The position numbers were made by a program, and so were the translations under genes. From NCBI RefSeq assembly GCF_039555335.1, contig NC_092646.1:25321739-25385738 (forward strand): a DNA stretch of 64,000 nt. The letters run 5' to 3'. Positions 47,490 to 58,811 of the stretch are shown in pieces (the first letter of the stretch is position 1; each line of letters opens with the position of its first letter). The notes below the pieces were generated by a model that searched no databases, was not told where the DNA came from, and worked only from the letters and a program-made list of their open reading frames with translations. The DNA is from Amphiura filiformis. Taxonomy: Eukaryota; Echinodermata; Ophiuroidea; Amphilepidida; Amphiuridae.

Positions 47490-49200
47490 TAAATAATAGC
47501 TCAATATTTCACTACTTTTGATCGGATCGGATCATGTGCATTTTATAACAGCAGCATCCACCAACAAGAAGTATATAATACAAAAATAAATGAAAGGCTC
47601 TTTCAAAATGTTCAATGTCGATGGTAGGTTGAACTTGTAGAAAAATATCCAGTTTCTTGTTAATGAAGTGTTGGAGGCCGCTGTTTAGGTTGTATAAATA
47701 CAACCTAGTGCGTAAGTATACAAGCTTGGTATCACAAAGAAATATTGGATGACAATAACGGTTGTAATCACTTCTCTTGATATTTTCTGCTGAGAGACTT
47801 CAATCATTTTCTGAGAGACTTTTTTCATTTAAGATCGAAAGTTTAAGGTATGCCAACTTGTTAGGAAACAAGACCAGCACAGTCAAAGTCATTTGGAGAA
47901 TATATTTTATGCCCCTCCCCGCCTTATTGACAAAAAACTCCACTTTTCATGCTACCTACAACAAGCGTTAACAAAATGTACGTATACACAAAAAGGTCAA
48001 AATAAGAAAGAAAAAGTAACAGATGAACCATTTTGTTATGTTAAACTGTTTAAAATACACCACTATTTGGCGTTTAAGTCAACGTTTTTTGCCTAATGTG
48101 TTTTACCCGATTTTTATTTTATTTCAAAACAGGCAAAGGGTAAGAGCTTCAACGATGCAAGAACACAAGTAACCGTCAAAACACGTCTTAACATGATGTA
48201 ATTAACAAAAGAGGGAGAGATAATTCGCTTTTTTAATTGAACATGTTGAAGAAGCGACCCCACCCACTCTTCCTATGTCTCTATAGATGATAGTATTTGC
48301 TAATGAAGCAGCAAGTTAGGTGTTTGACAATGTGTACTACTTGTGTTTCGTGTCAAATTCCCTGTTCTTGTCACTTTGCACTCGACGGGTAACCCCACCC
48401 AACAAGATATCGAAAACTTCTAAAGTTCCGCTCAAATTTCTAAACCAAACTTATCATAATGAACCGCGCCACGCGCCGCACTGGGAATAGGACGAAACAC
48501 CCCTCGCGGCTAAATACAAGAATAACGATGATCCACTATCATTTGTTTTATCGAAACAAGTTTTGGTGAAGATAGTATGTTACGCTCATATTTCGTATTG
48601 TAAAAAGAACTTTGAAAAGTTAGAATTTGGTAATTGGTGCTTCGATATCTTCTTGGCAATAAGATTTGTTTTTGGAAGATGGCAGCTGATGAAACTGGCC
48701 GTCGTTCCTAGATTCTTCGATCAGCATGAGATAAGAAGAATCTCTTCGTACCTTGTGTACTTGAGATCAATTGTCTAACATAGAATTGAAATGGAGATGA
48801 CAAAGGGTATTATATGACATGCCAAATTGACATATCATCGATAAATACCATTGAGCTGCAATCATGGAAAAGTGTCACCGCGGTCAAAACTACAGAAGTT
48901 GAGAAATATTACATTTTCAAACTTTGTAATACATTTGGTTAATCAAGTGCACAGTACAAACATTGTAAAACAATCCTGGTTTTGCTTTTTACTAACCCTG
49001 GTTTATTTTGGATGAATAAAATGTTATGCAATCCATGAATCTGGTTGAAATGGGTTTTAAAGATAGACTTTTTAATATGTTTCGTTTCCATCAAAAACGA
49101 AAGTGCATTTTTAGGAAAAGTGTGACAAAATGTTTTTTGCTGAATAATTCACTAAATTATGTGTACCTCAACAAATGCGTTAGTTCTTTAAAAGACAGTT
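47490..49200. other. No recognised feature
   Basis: Spacer. It has a short CG-rich patch at 48462..48515 (CGCGCCACGCGCCGCACTGG). The frames of 60 to 71 codons are unrecognised. Confidence 0.4.
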
Positions 49201-49208
49201 GTGCAGTA

Positions 49209-49400
49209 ATCGAAATGTAAAATTTGACAATCGAACTTTTAACCATTCTACAAATATCATAACCATAATATCATGCTTATTGAAGTCCCATAAGAATAAA
49301 TAAGTGTACCAAAATAGGAGCCTCAGCAAACTGTTGTTCAATATTCGAAATGTAGAATTTGAGAATCGAACTTTTAATCATTCAAAAAATATCATAACCA
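49209..49400. repeat. Tandem duplication, 136-bp period (55-bp conserved part)
   Basis: CGAAATGTAAAATTTGACAA at 49209 recurs as CGAAATGTAGAATTTGAGAA at 49345. Both continue TCGAACTTTTAA and ATATCATAACCA. Confidence 0.75.
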
Positions 49401-49918
49401 GTATCAATCATTACAAACACTCGCTGAGCAGCAAGATCTTCCCTCAAAGCTTTTTATCCGATAAGCTGATTATCTATTTGTTTTCATGAATTGGAAGACA
49501 TTCTTTGATGTATTACTGAGCTCAATCATCTGAAATTACTGGAGCGTGAGCCACCCAGGCTGGTGGCTCAGCATAGTATTTTATTAACAGAAGGTTTTCT
49601 CCAAATTCATTTCCTAAGTCCAATAAGAATATACACACATCTTACAAAACATTTTACACGTTTGGTGTACATGTATATTCTATTCTATTACTCTTCCGAC
49701 CCATTATTCAAAATCGCGCATTGTAATTTGTTAAAACACGTCACGTGAGAGCCCATTATTCTGCAATAATGGGTCAAGCGCCGTAACACACTCTACGCAC
49801 AGATACACGCTGTCACTTACGCGTGCACACGCTCCACCTTGAAGTAAACAACTTAAAATATTTGTGCCAAAAAATGATATTTTCTCTTTAAATCGCACTT
49901 TTTTCTGGTAATAGAATA

Positions 49919-50080
49919 GAAATAAAGGGTGCAGCATTATCCTTTACACGCAAATAATGTGTCCTCGGCAGTAAAACGTTTAAATAATGGGTTCGGCTGC
50001 GCCTCACCCATTATTTACGTGTTTACTGCCTCGGACACATTATTTGGGTGTAAAGGATAATGCATTACCCTTTATTTCTT
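49919..50080. mobile_element. Foldback MITE, well preserved copy
   Basis: The arms of about 80 bp are AGAAATAAAGGGTGCAGCAT on the left and, as complement of the right, AGAAATAAAGGGTAATGCAT. Both continue TATCCTTTACAC and AAATAATGTGTCC.CGGCAGTAAA, then AATAATGGGT at the inner end. The loop is CG-rich. It is related to 35480..35620 and to a fragment at about 49753..49775. Confidence 0.85.
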
Positions 50081-50514
50081 AATTATGGTTCAAATACGAT
50101 TGTTGTTGTGCTTCATGGTGTTTCTGTAGTTGCTGTTCTTGTTGGTGGTGTTTATCATTGTTGTTATACGCTAATATCACCAACCATATAGCGGTACTTG
50201 CAGGCAGTTGTTCATCCCACAAAAATGTCCAAGACGAAACCCTTTCCTACCGTGATGTATCAGATGGTGTCTGGTGTCATGAACAACAATTACGATGAAC
50301 CATTATAGACCGCTTTCTTAAGAGCTATAATGAAACTAACACGAACTTAATTGTGTTAATGAATCTTGCCATAATTATTGGATCTTTAATGAAAACTTAA
50401 TTAACTGTAACGAAATAGTGTCTCGAAACTTGGTTAATTGGCGAAACGCGTGCTGTTGACATTATGTGACAGGCTTGTGTACGATCATCATGCAAATGTG
50501 TATACCAAAGGGTG

Positions 50515-50760
50515 TTTGCTGATAAAGATGAGATAGAGATAGACACACCCCGCCCACCCCACTCCACACACACACATGCCACATACACACACCCCAGACG
50601 GACAGACAGACACCCCACACCCCGACACACTGTGTGTCTTTTTTGTTGTTGTCACTGGTTGTTGCTTGTGTGCCTTTTTCAAAACCTTTAAAAATGACCT
50701 CTACACCCCTCCACCTCTATACCCCCCCTGCAAGATCTTACTTCTGTGCCTAGACACACA
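50515..50760. repeat. CA- and C-rich low-complexity tract
   Basis: CACACACACA, CCCCGCCCACCCC and CCACCTCTATACCCCCCC runs. The 64 to 77-codon frames over it (Cys/Val/Gly-rich on minus, Thr/His/Pro-rich on plus) are composition-driven. Confidence 0.8.
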
Positions 50761-51185
50761 AGAAAAAATCGACACACACGCTAGTTTTGTACTAAAAAGG
50801 TAATTGTGTGCCAGCTTCTTTAAAAACGGGGTCTATAATTGACACGGTGTAGCAACATGGGGGGAGGAGTCCCCCCCATTAATTTTTGTGTTTGATTGTT
50901 TTGTTTTGTTTCGGGGTTTTTTTGGTCTTGACTACGTCTACTGTCATAATATTTTTTTTCTTTAGTATCAATTCACCACTAATGTTGAAGTCCATACACT
51001 TAAACATACACTGAAAATGACAATGTAACAATAAAAATCACCGCAACAAAAGAAAATGTAACACTGAAATTGTTTTCAGTGTATTTTTTCAGTGGTATGT
51101 TGGTATATCAAGTGGCTATTGTCTGCATAACAATTGAACTGTCCAGCTTATTTCAGTGTGATTAAATAAATTTCTGTTGGATTAA

Positions 51186-52410
51186 GGGCGTACTACACCC
51201 ATATATTGGTTTGATTGGTCTAAAAAAATATTTTTTCATTTATAGCGAGGCGATATATGCACGGATCATGTGAAATAAAAAATAAAAAATAAATAAATAA
51301 AAAAGTGCTTTTAAGCCATTGTATAGTAAGTCATTTTAGCCCTCTATATTTTTTGTTTACCGTATTCTGGTAACTCAGATGCGTGTTTCATAACAAACCA
51401 TAATTTATTCTTTTCAACATGTTCAAGTAGGGTACATGAATAGAATACATTAAATCCTTTGTTATACTCTCTATAGAAAATCTAGTGGTGCTTGCAAAAT
51501 ATATAACACTGAATAAATTAAATAAACACTTACACAATGGATGAATAGTCATTAGTCAATTTGATACTTTAATGTGTTGTTAGGAGAAGAAAAGGCTATT
51601 AGGTCACCGTACGTCAGGGTATAGGTCAATTGGTTCAGGTCAAATCTAAGAATCAATTTTGAATACACATGTGAGAGTCTGTGATACAAAATGTATCAAA
51701 CTGAGGAATAATTTTGATATTCTGTCTTTAACTGGATATATATCGAGAAGTGCAAGGTGGATATACTAATATACCTTGGGATGTAAATGGTGAGTACAAT
51801 TTAGAATGCCTAGTTGAAATGGATTTCACAAATAAATATAAAATAGTTACCAAAATCACAAAAGTTAAGCTTACGGAAAACTACCCAATATGGTGGTATA
51901 GGTTACAAGAAATACAATATTTTTCAACATTGCTGTAGTATGGTTGTGGTAACCTGTTACCTGTGGCTTAATTAAGTTTCAGTGAAATAATGTCGCAAGT
52001 TAAAAATACAAAATATAGCTCAACATTGAAAATAGAAGTATTTTAACCAGTTCATTTTTGATAGTTGTGGAGCACCAAGTTCATGAAGTCATAAAAGAAA
52101 TCAGGAACCACTTATTCCCATTTTATATATCAACTTTATTTCCCTAACGTGTTAGCAACACATATCCAAAATTTTAACGAAATCCGTTGATAGTAAACTT
52201 TCCAAAATGAAGTGAATTTAAATCATCAGTGATGTACCACCTTTTGGCTTCTACTTTTAAAAGCATGTAAGCTACGTTGATACCGATGCCACCAATAAAA
52301 CGAGAAGATTTGCCCCTTCATTTTGCATACCACTTTGTCCAATTTTTTTTTGTAATTTCTTAACAAAATGCAAAAAAATGCAAAAAAAAATCAATGGGTG
52401 TAGTACCCCC
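51186..52410. mobile_element. TTAA-flanked TIR element, complete copy A
   Basis: 1,225 bp, flanked by TTAA on both sides. The ends are GGGCGTACTACACCCAT and, as complement, GGGGGTACTACACCCATTG. The interior holds ATTTTTTGTTTACCGT, GTTTCAGTGAAATAATGTCG and AAGAAATCAGGAACC.CTTAT. These recur in the same order in the split copy B (53380..60545). It has no transposase frame, and the 62-codon frame at 51750 is unrecognised. TTAA targets suggest a piggyBac-type mobiliser. Confidence 0.8.
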
Positions 52411-52854
52411 TTAATGAGTGGCCAATGATTTTTAGAAGTGTTTCAATCCCTTTTTCATTGTAGTTGGACAATGACAGAAATCCACCTTTTCAAAGTTCAT
52501 TGCAGGCATCAGTGTGATTTTTAGTGTATCAATATCTTATTTCCTCATTTTTAAGCAAGTCAAATGCAGATTTCGTCTGTTTTGTCATACGGTTGTATAT
52601 AAATTCAATGAACAATAACTTTGCTCAAAGAACGCTTACAAATTGATGTCATAGGATGCAATGGTGTAGCGCCGCCCCTATGACGTCATACTGTCAATCA
52701 AGTTGATGTCATCATGAATATCCCGATCACAGCATCACCATCTGCTGATGAAGACGCTAGTCGAACTAGTGAAAACGTCTATATTCCAGGTGAGCGAAAA
52801 ATAATGTATAGTGTCGAAGTTAAACTCTTTATTCATTTTATCTACCACTATTAA

Positions 52855-53190
52855 AAGGGCATTTCGTGATCCACAGCATCAACCCCCTACTTTTCTCTAA
52901 AAAAGTTGAGATTTTTATATCACTGGAAACCTCTGGCTACATAATGTTTATATACAAAACATTTCTTGCAGATTAATTCGTTAAGCAAAGATATCGTGAC
53001 ATTTGAATTTCGTTCTGGTATATCAGAACGAAATTACAACACATTGTATGGATCAGTAGAATTCACATAATCATGCATAACTCGCAAACGCAAAATCGGA
53101 ATCAACTGAAATTTTGAGAATAAGCTTTTTTCGTGGATATCTACTAAAAAATGTCATAAAAAGAGGATGCTAGGATCACGAAATACTCCT
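52855..53190. mobile_element. piggyBac-like MITE with TTAA duplication, copy 2
   Basis: 336 bp, flanked by TTAA (52851-52854 and 53191-53194). Opposite orientation to 25097..25431 and collinear with it throughout. The central palindrome AATTTCGTTCTG...CAGAACGAAATT is kept, with a changed loop. Confidence 0.9.
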
Positions 53191-53664
53191 TTAATATATC
53201 CACTCGTAGACTTTCATCTAGTAGCCTTTTCAATTTCATTTTTTTCAATTTTTATCATAACGGTTTGTATCATATTGATTGATAGATCTCTTCTTTTTTT
53301 TCTTGCAAATTTTTGAAGTACATCAATTTGTTCATCACATCATGGACTCAAATTGTTATAAATATATCTCTACCTATAGGCTAGTGCTTGTAAACCATCT
53401 TAGTATATAAATTTTGCCCTGTACATTTTTTGTTTACCGTTACTTAGGAATATATAGTAACTCATAATGTGTGTCTCATAACAAAAATAATAAGATATAA
53501 TTATTTATTGTGGGATAGCCTTTTACGACGGGAATTCATAACAATTAGTGGGTTTTAGCGGGTTCGCCGTCGGACAAGTTTATAACTGTCACGCTTTCGT
53601 CAGGAGTAGCTCTGACTTCTTTAGGACAAAGTACCTTGTTGAAAAGGGCCAGTCTTCAGTGAAC

Positions 53665-53680
53665 TGCTCTTTTCAGAGCC
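53665..53680 (+). other. Histone-mRNA-like 3' stem-loop, unit 1
   Basis: TGCTCTTTTCAGAGCC followed by ACCA. It has a 6-bp stem (outermost pair mismatched T/C) and a four-base TTTC loop, close to the replication-dependent histone consensus GGYYCTTTTCAGRRCC plus ACCCA. Confidence 0.6.
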
Positions 53681-53753
53681 ACCAAACCTTCAAATTTAGC
53701 AGATAGGCGAGATATGCTTGTTTTCTGTTGACAAAGGGCAGTGTTCAGTGAAC

Positions 53754-53769
53754 GGCTCTTTTCAGAGCC
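53754..53769 (+). other. Histone-mRNA-like 3' stem-loop, unit 2
   Basis: GGCTCTTTTCAGAGCC preceded by AAC and followed by ATCA. The stem is a perfect 6 bp with a TTTC loop, an exact match to the histone stem-loop core. It lies 89 bases after unit 1. Confidence 0.7.
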
Positions 53770-54481
53770 ATCAGTAGGTAATGACGGCCTACATGTCTCA
53801 TTCTTAGGTACTCCTGACGAAAGCTTGACACTTCTAAACTTGTCCGACGACGAACCCGCTAAAAAACCACTAATTGATATGATTTATTCAATTCTATTCT
53901 GTGCTTAGTCAGGCACGCTAAATTAACTCTTCCATACTTGATGGTAGCCAATTTAATACTATGTAGTTTCTATTACATGTTATTTGGAAAACATAGGTCA
54001 GGTTACAGGTCACCTGGTTGAGGTCAAATTTAGGCATCCATTTTGAACAACATGTGATATCATAATGAAGCATCAATTTTGATATTTTGTCTAGTTTGTC
54101 ATTTACTAGATACATATATTCAAATGGCATTATGTGGATACATGGGTCATTCAAAAAGTAAGTAAGTATTTTATTTTCCACATCATCTACATTAACAACA
54201 ACATTAAACAACAAGCAAGAATATATAAAAAACACGAAAAGACAAAAAAAAAAGACGAGTAAAATGACATGGAGGAGATGATCAAAAGGCCATGAAGGCC
54301 AGAAGTGATCATCCCCTAAGACATAATATAAACAAACATGATTTAAATAATGTTTATGTCACCACAATGAATATAACAACATTGAAATGACATAAGCATT
54401 AATGTATAGATATAGAATTAGCATACACAATTTGTAGATAAATTAAGACATTAATCGCTCTAAAGAAGCATGTACATGAAA

Positions 54482-54853
54482 TTACAACCAAGTTTGATTT
54501 AATAAATATTTTTTTAATTGATTTCTAAAAGTTTTAACGCTCATGGCATTTTTTAATTCGAGAGGAAGGTCATTCCAAAGGGAAGGCCCTGATGTCCTGA
54601 CACCTTTGCTCGCAAAGTTTGTTTTTCTTTTCTGAATATCATAATCATCGTTTTTCCTAGTTTTGTGGCTATGAATGTCATGTCTTTTACAAAAGTATTC
54701 CTTAAATATGTTTGGCAAGTCATCATTAATATGTTTGTACATAAGTACACCAAGTTCCAATTTATAAGATTCATATACATTCAATATATTTAGATCAATG
54801 AATAATGGTCTGCTATGGTGCCTAAAACTAGTTTTACATATTCCTAACAGCAC
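54482..54853 (-). pseudogene. LINE ORF2 C-terminal part, shifted frame
   Basis: 123 codons with HSRPLFIDLNILNVYESYKL, then LELGVLMYKHINDDLP, and GPSLWNDLPLELKNAMSVKT near the end. This is the characteristic C-terminal region after the RT thumb, with the WN-x-LP motif. It follows the RT frame (54834..55898) by a frameshift in the overlap, where KRAVRNM ends one frame and GICKTSF continues the other. Confidence 0.8.
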
Positions 54854-55898
54854 GTTTTTGAAGTTTAAAAATTCGATCCAAATGTGTTTTACATGCGTTT
54901 CCCCACGCTATAATGCCATAGTTTACATATGGTAGAACAAGTGTACAATAAAGGGTATACAATACATGTCTTGGTACAAAATGTTTCAGTTTATTAATAA
55001 TTCCAATATTTCTGGATATTGTCATTGAAACTCCCCCTATTTGGTCCTTCCATGTTAAGTTTTCATCAATTTGAACTCCAAGAAATTTGGTTTTATTTAC
55101 TCTTGTTAAGCTTGTTCCATCCAGTTCAATATTTAGTGCTTCAAATGGTCTATTTGTTTGGTGTTGAGTTCCAAGTACCATATAGTTTGTTTTGCTCGCA
55201 TTCAGTGAGAGCTTATTAGCTCGAAACCAATTTGTCACTTCCCTTAATTCGGAATTGATCAGATTTACTTTGGAGTTAATGTTTTTATGTGAAAAAAGGA
55301 TAGTAGTGTCGTCCGCAAAAAGTACGAAATCCAAAATTGATGAAGTATAAATAATATCATTGATGTACAAGATAAATAACAATGGCCCCAATATTGACCC
55401 TTGAGGAACACCGCACCTTATTTCTTTGAGTTCGGATGTATGAGCGTTGTAATTAACAAATTGTTTCCTATTTGACAAATAGCTTCTAAACCAATCAAGT
55501 ACAATTCCTCTGAAGCCATAATGTTCCAGCTTATAAAGTAATATGTGATGGTCTATCGTGTCAAATGCTTTTGACAAATCTAGATAAATACCAACTGTAG
55601 TTTTGGAGCTTTCTACTGCACTGTTTATTTTGTCAACAAGTTCTGTAATAGCCATACCAGTTGAATGGTTTTTTCTAAAACCAAATTGTTTGTCATTTAG
55701 TATATTGTTTTTATCCATATAATTGACACATCTATTAAAAATAACTCTTTCCAAAATTTTGGAAAAACACGGAAGAATTGACACAGGTCGATAATTTGAA
55801 TATAATTCTGGGTCTTCTTTTTTATAAATGGGTATTACCTTTGCAATCTTTAAATGATCAGGGACTATACCAGTGGTTATTGATAAGTTCATAATCAT
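54834..55898 (-). pseudogene. LINE reverse transcriptase domain
   Basis: 354 codons of RT core. Motifs in order: VIPIYKKEDPELYSNYRPVS (RT1-2), FGFRKNHSTGMAITELVD, GIYLDLSKAFDTIDH (motif A with catalytic Asp), GVPQGSILGPLLFILYINDI (motif B), LDFVLFADDTTILF (FADD form of the YxDD box), NKLSLNASKTNYMVLG and TKFLGVQI. Similar frame upstream to about 56128 encodes SKSPGYDDIGNFIIKKVAKE, so the true ORF began further 5'. The catalytic residues are intact. The element is dead because of flanking frameshifts. Confidence 0.9.
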
Positions 55899-56159
55899 AG
55901 CAAGAGGTGTACTAACTTCCTTTGCAACCTTCTTTATAATAAAATTTCCAATGTCATCATAGCCAGGACTTTTTGATTGATCAAATTGGTTGATGATTTT
56001 GATAATTTCTTCCTCTAGTACAGGTGGTAAGTATACGCTGTTTTGTTCTGGATTCTCTAGATATTCATATAAATGTTTACCATCATGTTTTATATCAGAC
56101 GCAAGTTCTGGTCCAATATTAACAAAAAATCATTAAATTTATTAGCTATGGTTTTGGGG

Positions 56160-56515
56160 TCAGTCGTTATATCGTTTGAGCAGTTTTTGAAGCATGACCT
56201 TTAGAGACCTTTTTCGACCTAGTATACTATTAATAGTTGTCCAAGTTTTTTTAATATTGTCTTTCGCCTTCAGAAACTTATCATCATAATAATTTCTCTT
56301 AGATTTCCTTACCAAGGTATGCAATTTATTTCTGTATTCTTTAAATTTGGTGAACTTTCTCTCATTAGGACATCTCTTGTATTCTTTATACAGTTTGTTT
56401 TTAACATTTATACTCTTTAATAATCCTTTTGTTATCCATGGGGACAATGGATCCTTCCTCCTATTTGGAGTGTATTTCGTAAGAGGAAGACACTCATCAT
56501 AAGTTCTACCTCTAT
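56160..56515 (-). pseudogene. LINE ORF2 linker before the RT
   Basis: The frame reads through from about 56500 (LPLTKYTPNRRKDPLSPWIT) into KGLLKSINVKNKLYKEYKRC and SKRNYYDDKFLKAKDNIKKT. This is the basic linker typical between endonuclease and RT in Jockey/CR1-type LINEs. The frame then shifts near 56195 into SNDITTDPKTIANKFND. Confidence 0.75.
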
Positions 56516-56929
56516 CATCACATCTCTGTTATCTTACGTGCTAGGACATTGAAATTACCCATGCGTATATAAATCTAGGGTACAAAATCAAAGTTATCTG
56601 ACGAATATGTGATTTTTGGTTCTCTATACATGTTGGTTATAAATAGAGGGATGATCTCTGACCAAAGTTTTAAAGCACTTGTGGAAATCATTGTAGTGAC
56701 ATAGTGTGAGTGGAAAAATAACCTTTATTTCGTTCGATTCGGTTTTTACTCATTTTAGTACATTTTAGCCTCAAAACTCATGCAACAGCCGGTTGACCGG
56801 TAGTTGTGGCTGTTGAACCGCATTCCATATAGAAACCGGCTATAAGGCGAGTCTGCACATTAACTAGTTACTGTCCGTTTTCCTATACACAATACACAGT
56901 GCTCTCACCATTGACGCGTGACCTCTACA

Positions 56930-57236
56930 AATAGTGTATGTTAGAAGTATAGGATATTGCCTAGTTAACGTCACTGTGTGAAAAATATTTAAAGTATTCT
57001 CTGAAATTCTAGAAAATATTGTTTTGTAACATGTCCTAAATTTTTAGTTAATTTAGGTGTTTGGAAATATTCGCACTTTGGTGTTTTAGTGTATGTTATA
57101 GGTAATAGGACATTGCCTAGTTAACGTCACTGTGTGAAAAATAACCGGCCAATATTTAAAGTATTCTCTGAAATTCTAAAAAATGTCCTAAGTTTTTAGC
57201 TAATTTAGGTGGAAATATTCGCACTTTTGTGTTTTA
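56930..57236. repeat. Tandem duplication, about 160-bp period
   Basis: GTGTATGTTA.A.GTA.TAGG, then TTGCCTAGTTAACGTCACTG and TTTAAAGTATTCTCTGAAAT, occur at 56936 and 57090. The second copy lost about 20 bp around the TTTTGTAACATG block. It lies inside the large TIR element. Confidence 0.8.
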
Positions 57237-57239
57237 GGA

Positions 57240-58680
57240 AGGATATGTAAACGACAGATAACACCAAAAAAATATGAAGAAATTATTTCCAAACCGTGTT
57301 AAGTCAACAACCATTATGTTTCTCATTTTCAAGAATGCTGGTTAACAATAAGCAGACTATTGTCTCATTTCGTGAACAAAGGCCCACATAGTATTGTTAC
57401 CTTACGTTTGCTTTATAATCGCTTACCCAACTGAAACTATAATACCAGCTTATTGCGATACCGCACAGGTAAAACAGAAAAATGTGTAGTGTGGATTTAA
57501 CCAGAGAAGATCTGATTTAATCAGTTGAGCTGTGTTCAATGAGTGTTATCTTGGTTTAATAGCTTTTAATGGGGTTTAAGTCCTGCAAAGGTCGTGGTGA
57601 ATTCTACTGTAGACATGACTGCATCATGCACAGCCTACTTTCGTGTTGACCACGAGCTCTTCGTCGTTAGCTCGTCACCGTGACTGCGCCGAGTTGTATG
57701 CTTGGCCATGCAACTATTAGAAAGCTATGCTTTCCTCGCCGATAGGTAACATTCCGTCACCGCGAGCGGCTTGTAAACACAACCTAATATCTGCATGGAC
57801 TGACGGTTATCATTGCCGTTTTTAATACAACAAATTAGTTAATAATTATGATTATGCTAAAATAATTATATAATGTTTTATAAAGCTTTCTTTATGTCTT
57901 TAATTTATATTAAACTGGTAAGTAGTCAGTATTCAGTACATGAGAAAATTACGGGCTTTTTTTAATAAATTATTTATTGTATGATTTTCTAGCCACAATA
58001 TTACAAATCTGACATATTTTTTTTAATTTAATATTTAAAGCTATACAGCAATGATATTTAATATGATAAACTGTTACAGTTTGTTAAAAAGATCTGACTC
58101 AATATCTACGTGCGTGCTTTTTGACTATAACACGCAACAGATGTTGACTATTAATTTTGTTTAAATGATGCTGTAGTCTTGACAACAAAGATCATTTCAA
58201 ACAACTGTTACGTGTAGAAATAAAGAGCATAACATATGATTCACATAAATGATCAATTAAATACTTTGATAATGTCTATTTTATGGATAAATTTGTTAAC
58301 TAAAGTAAGATCAGTGTTGTCGAGTTTGTATTGACGACTATGCTCACAATGTACCGTGTAGAAAACGTCATTCAGACCAGCTGTGTACAAAGAGTTTTGC
58401 AATGATCATAATGATGTGATTGTGTAGATCTGAATCGTGGCAATATGAGCGTGTTTATATTATAGTAAATTTGCTGAATTTTAAGTACATCGTTGACGAT
58501 CATCTTGAATTTATCGTTACGGCTGCTGTTTATAATAGCGATCCAATTTACCAAATTTAAAATAAATATTCTTACATGGAGACATAAATCCCGGGGGACA
58601 GGGGGACATCCCTCGTGTTTTTAGATGGGGGACATAATATCAAATCCCTCCAAGTTTGTATGCAAATTCCATGTCAGTAC
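57240..58680. other. Interior of the large TIR element, no gene recognised
   Basis: AT-rich, with only short frames. I see no DDE-transposase-like segment. A CG-richer stretch lies at 57650..57775. Confidence 0.45.
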
Positions 58681-58683
58681 GTA

Positions 58684-58740
58684 CAGGGTGTCCCAAAAAC
58701 AGAGGCCCCTCATTGCGCCCTCTTTTTCTCGTTCAAGTCG
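58684..58740. repeat. Mariner-like solo TIR end
   Basis: TACAGGGTGTCCCAAAAACA resembles the CAGGGTGTCCCA terminal motif of mariner-type elements after a TA. No opposite end was found nearby. A similar TACAGGGTGTTCCAGAATGA lies at 32021. Confidence 0.45.
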
Positions 58741-58811
58741 TATTAATTGGATCTTTATAAGTTAAAATCAAATAAGTCGAATGCACAGTTTTTGTATTTG
58801 GTAAGTATATA

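Larger units (their letters stand above)
53542..53876. mobile_element. TIR MITE carrying two histone-type 3' stem-loops
   Basis: The TIRs of about 65 bp are CAATTAGTGGGTTTTAGCGG on the left and CAATTAGTGGTTTTTTAGCG on the complement of the right. They continue GGGTTCG.CGTCGGACAAGT and CTTTCGTCAGGAGTA. The interior has two direct units of about 90 bp, each with TTCAGTGAAC, then GCTCTTTTCAGAGCC and A(C/T)CA. No coding frame. The host site is inside copy B of the TTAA element. Confidence 0.85.
53380..54143. mobile_element. Copy B of the 51186 element, left part
   Basis: GTGCTT.TAA.CCAT, CATTTTTTGTTTACCGT and AGGTCA...GGTTGAGGTCAAAT match copy A (51303..51770) in order. It contains the histone-stem-loop element at 53542. 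It stops at 54143, where the 54144..60071 element begins. Copy A-like sequence resumes at 60072. The left TIR of copy B is not seen. Confidence 0.7.
54160..56500 (-). mobile_element. CR1/Jockey-superfamily LINE, 5'-truncated, nested insertion
   Basis: Minus-strand order: pre-RT linker (from DECLPLTKYTPNRRKDPLSP), reverse transcriptase, thumb/C-terminal domain, 3' UTR, then an ATAAAATACTTACTTACTT tail at 54160. The endonuclease domain is missing. It sits inside the left TIR of the 54144 element, with AAGT on both sides as a possible 4-bp target duplication. Frameshifts near 56195, 56128 and 54845 disable it. Confidence 0.85.

Noticed and set aside
50397..50682. Cys/Val/Gly-rich small secreted protein
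   Set aside because: The frame exists only because of CA-rich and C-rich simple sequence, and it overlaps another such frame.
52745..52780. Hammerhead ribozyme core (CTGATGA...GAAA)
   Set aside because: The intervening CTAGTCGAACTAG hairpin and the AGACG/CGTCT pairing enclose the GAAA, so they do not give the required stem II/stem III geometry. The motif can be explained as a simple hairpin.
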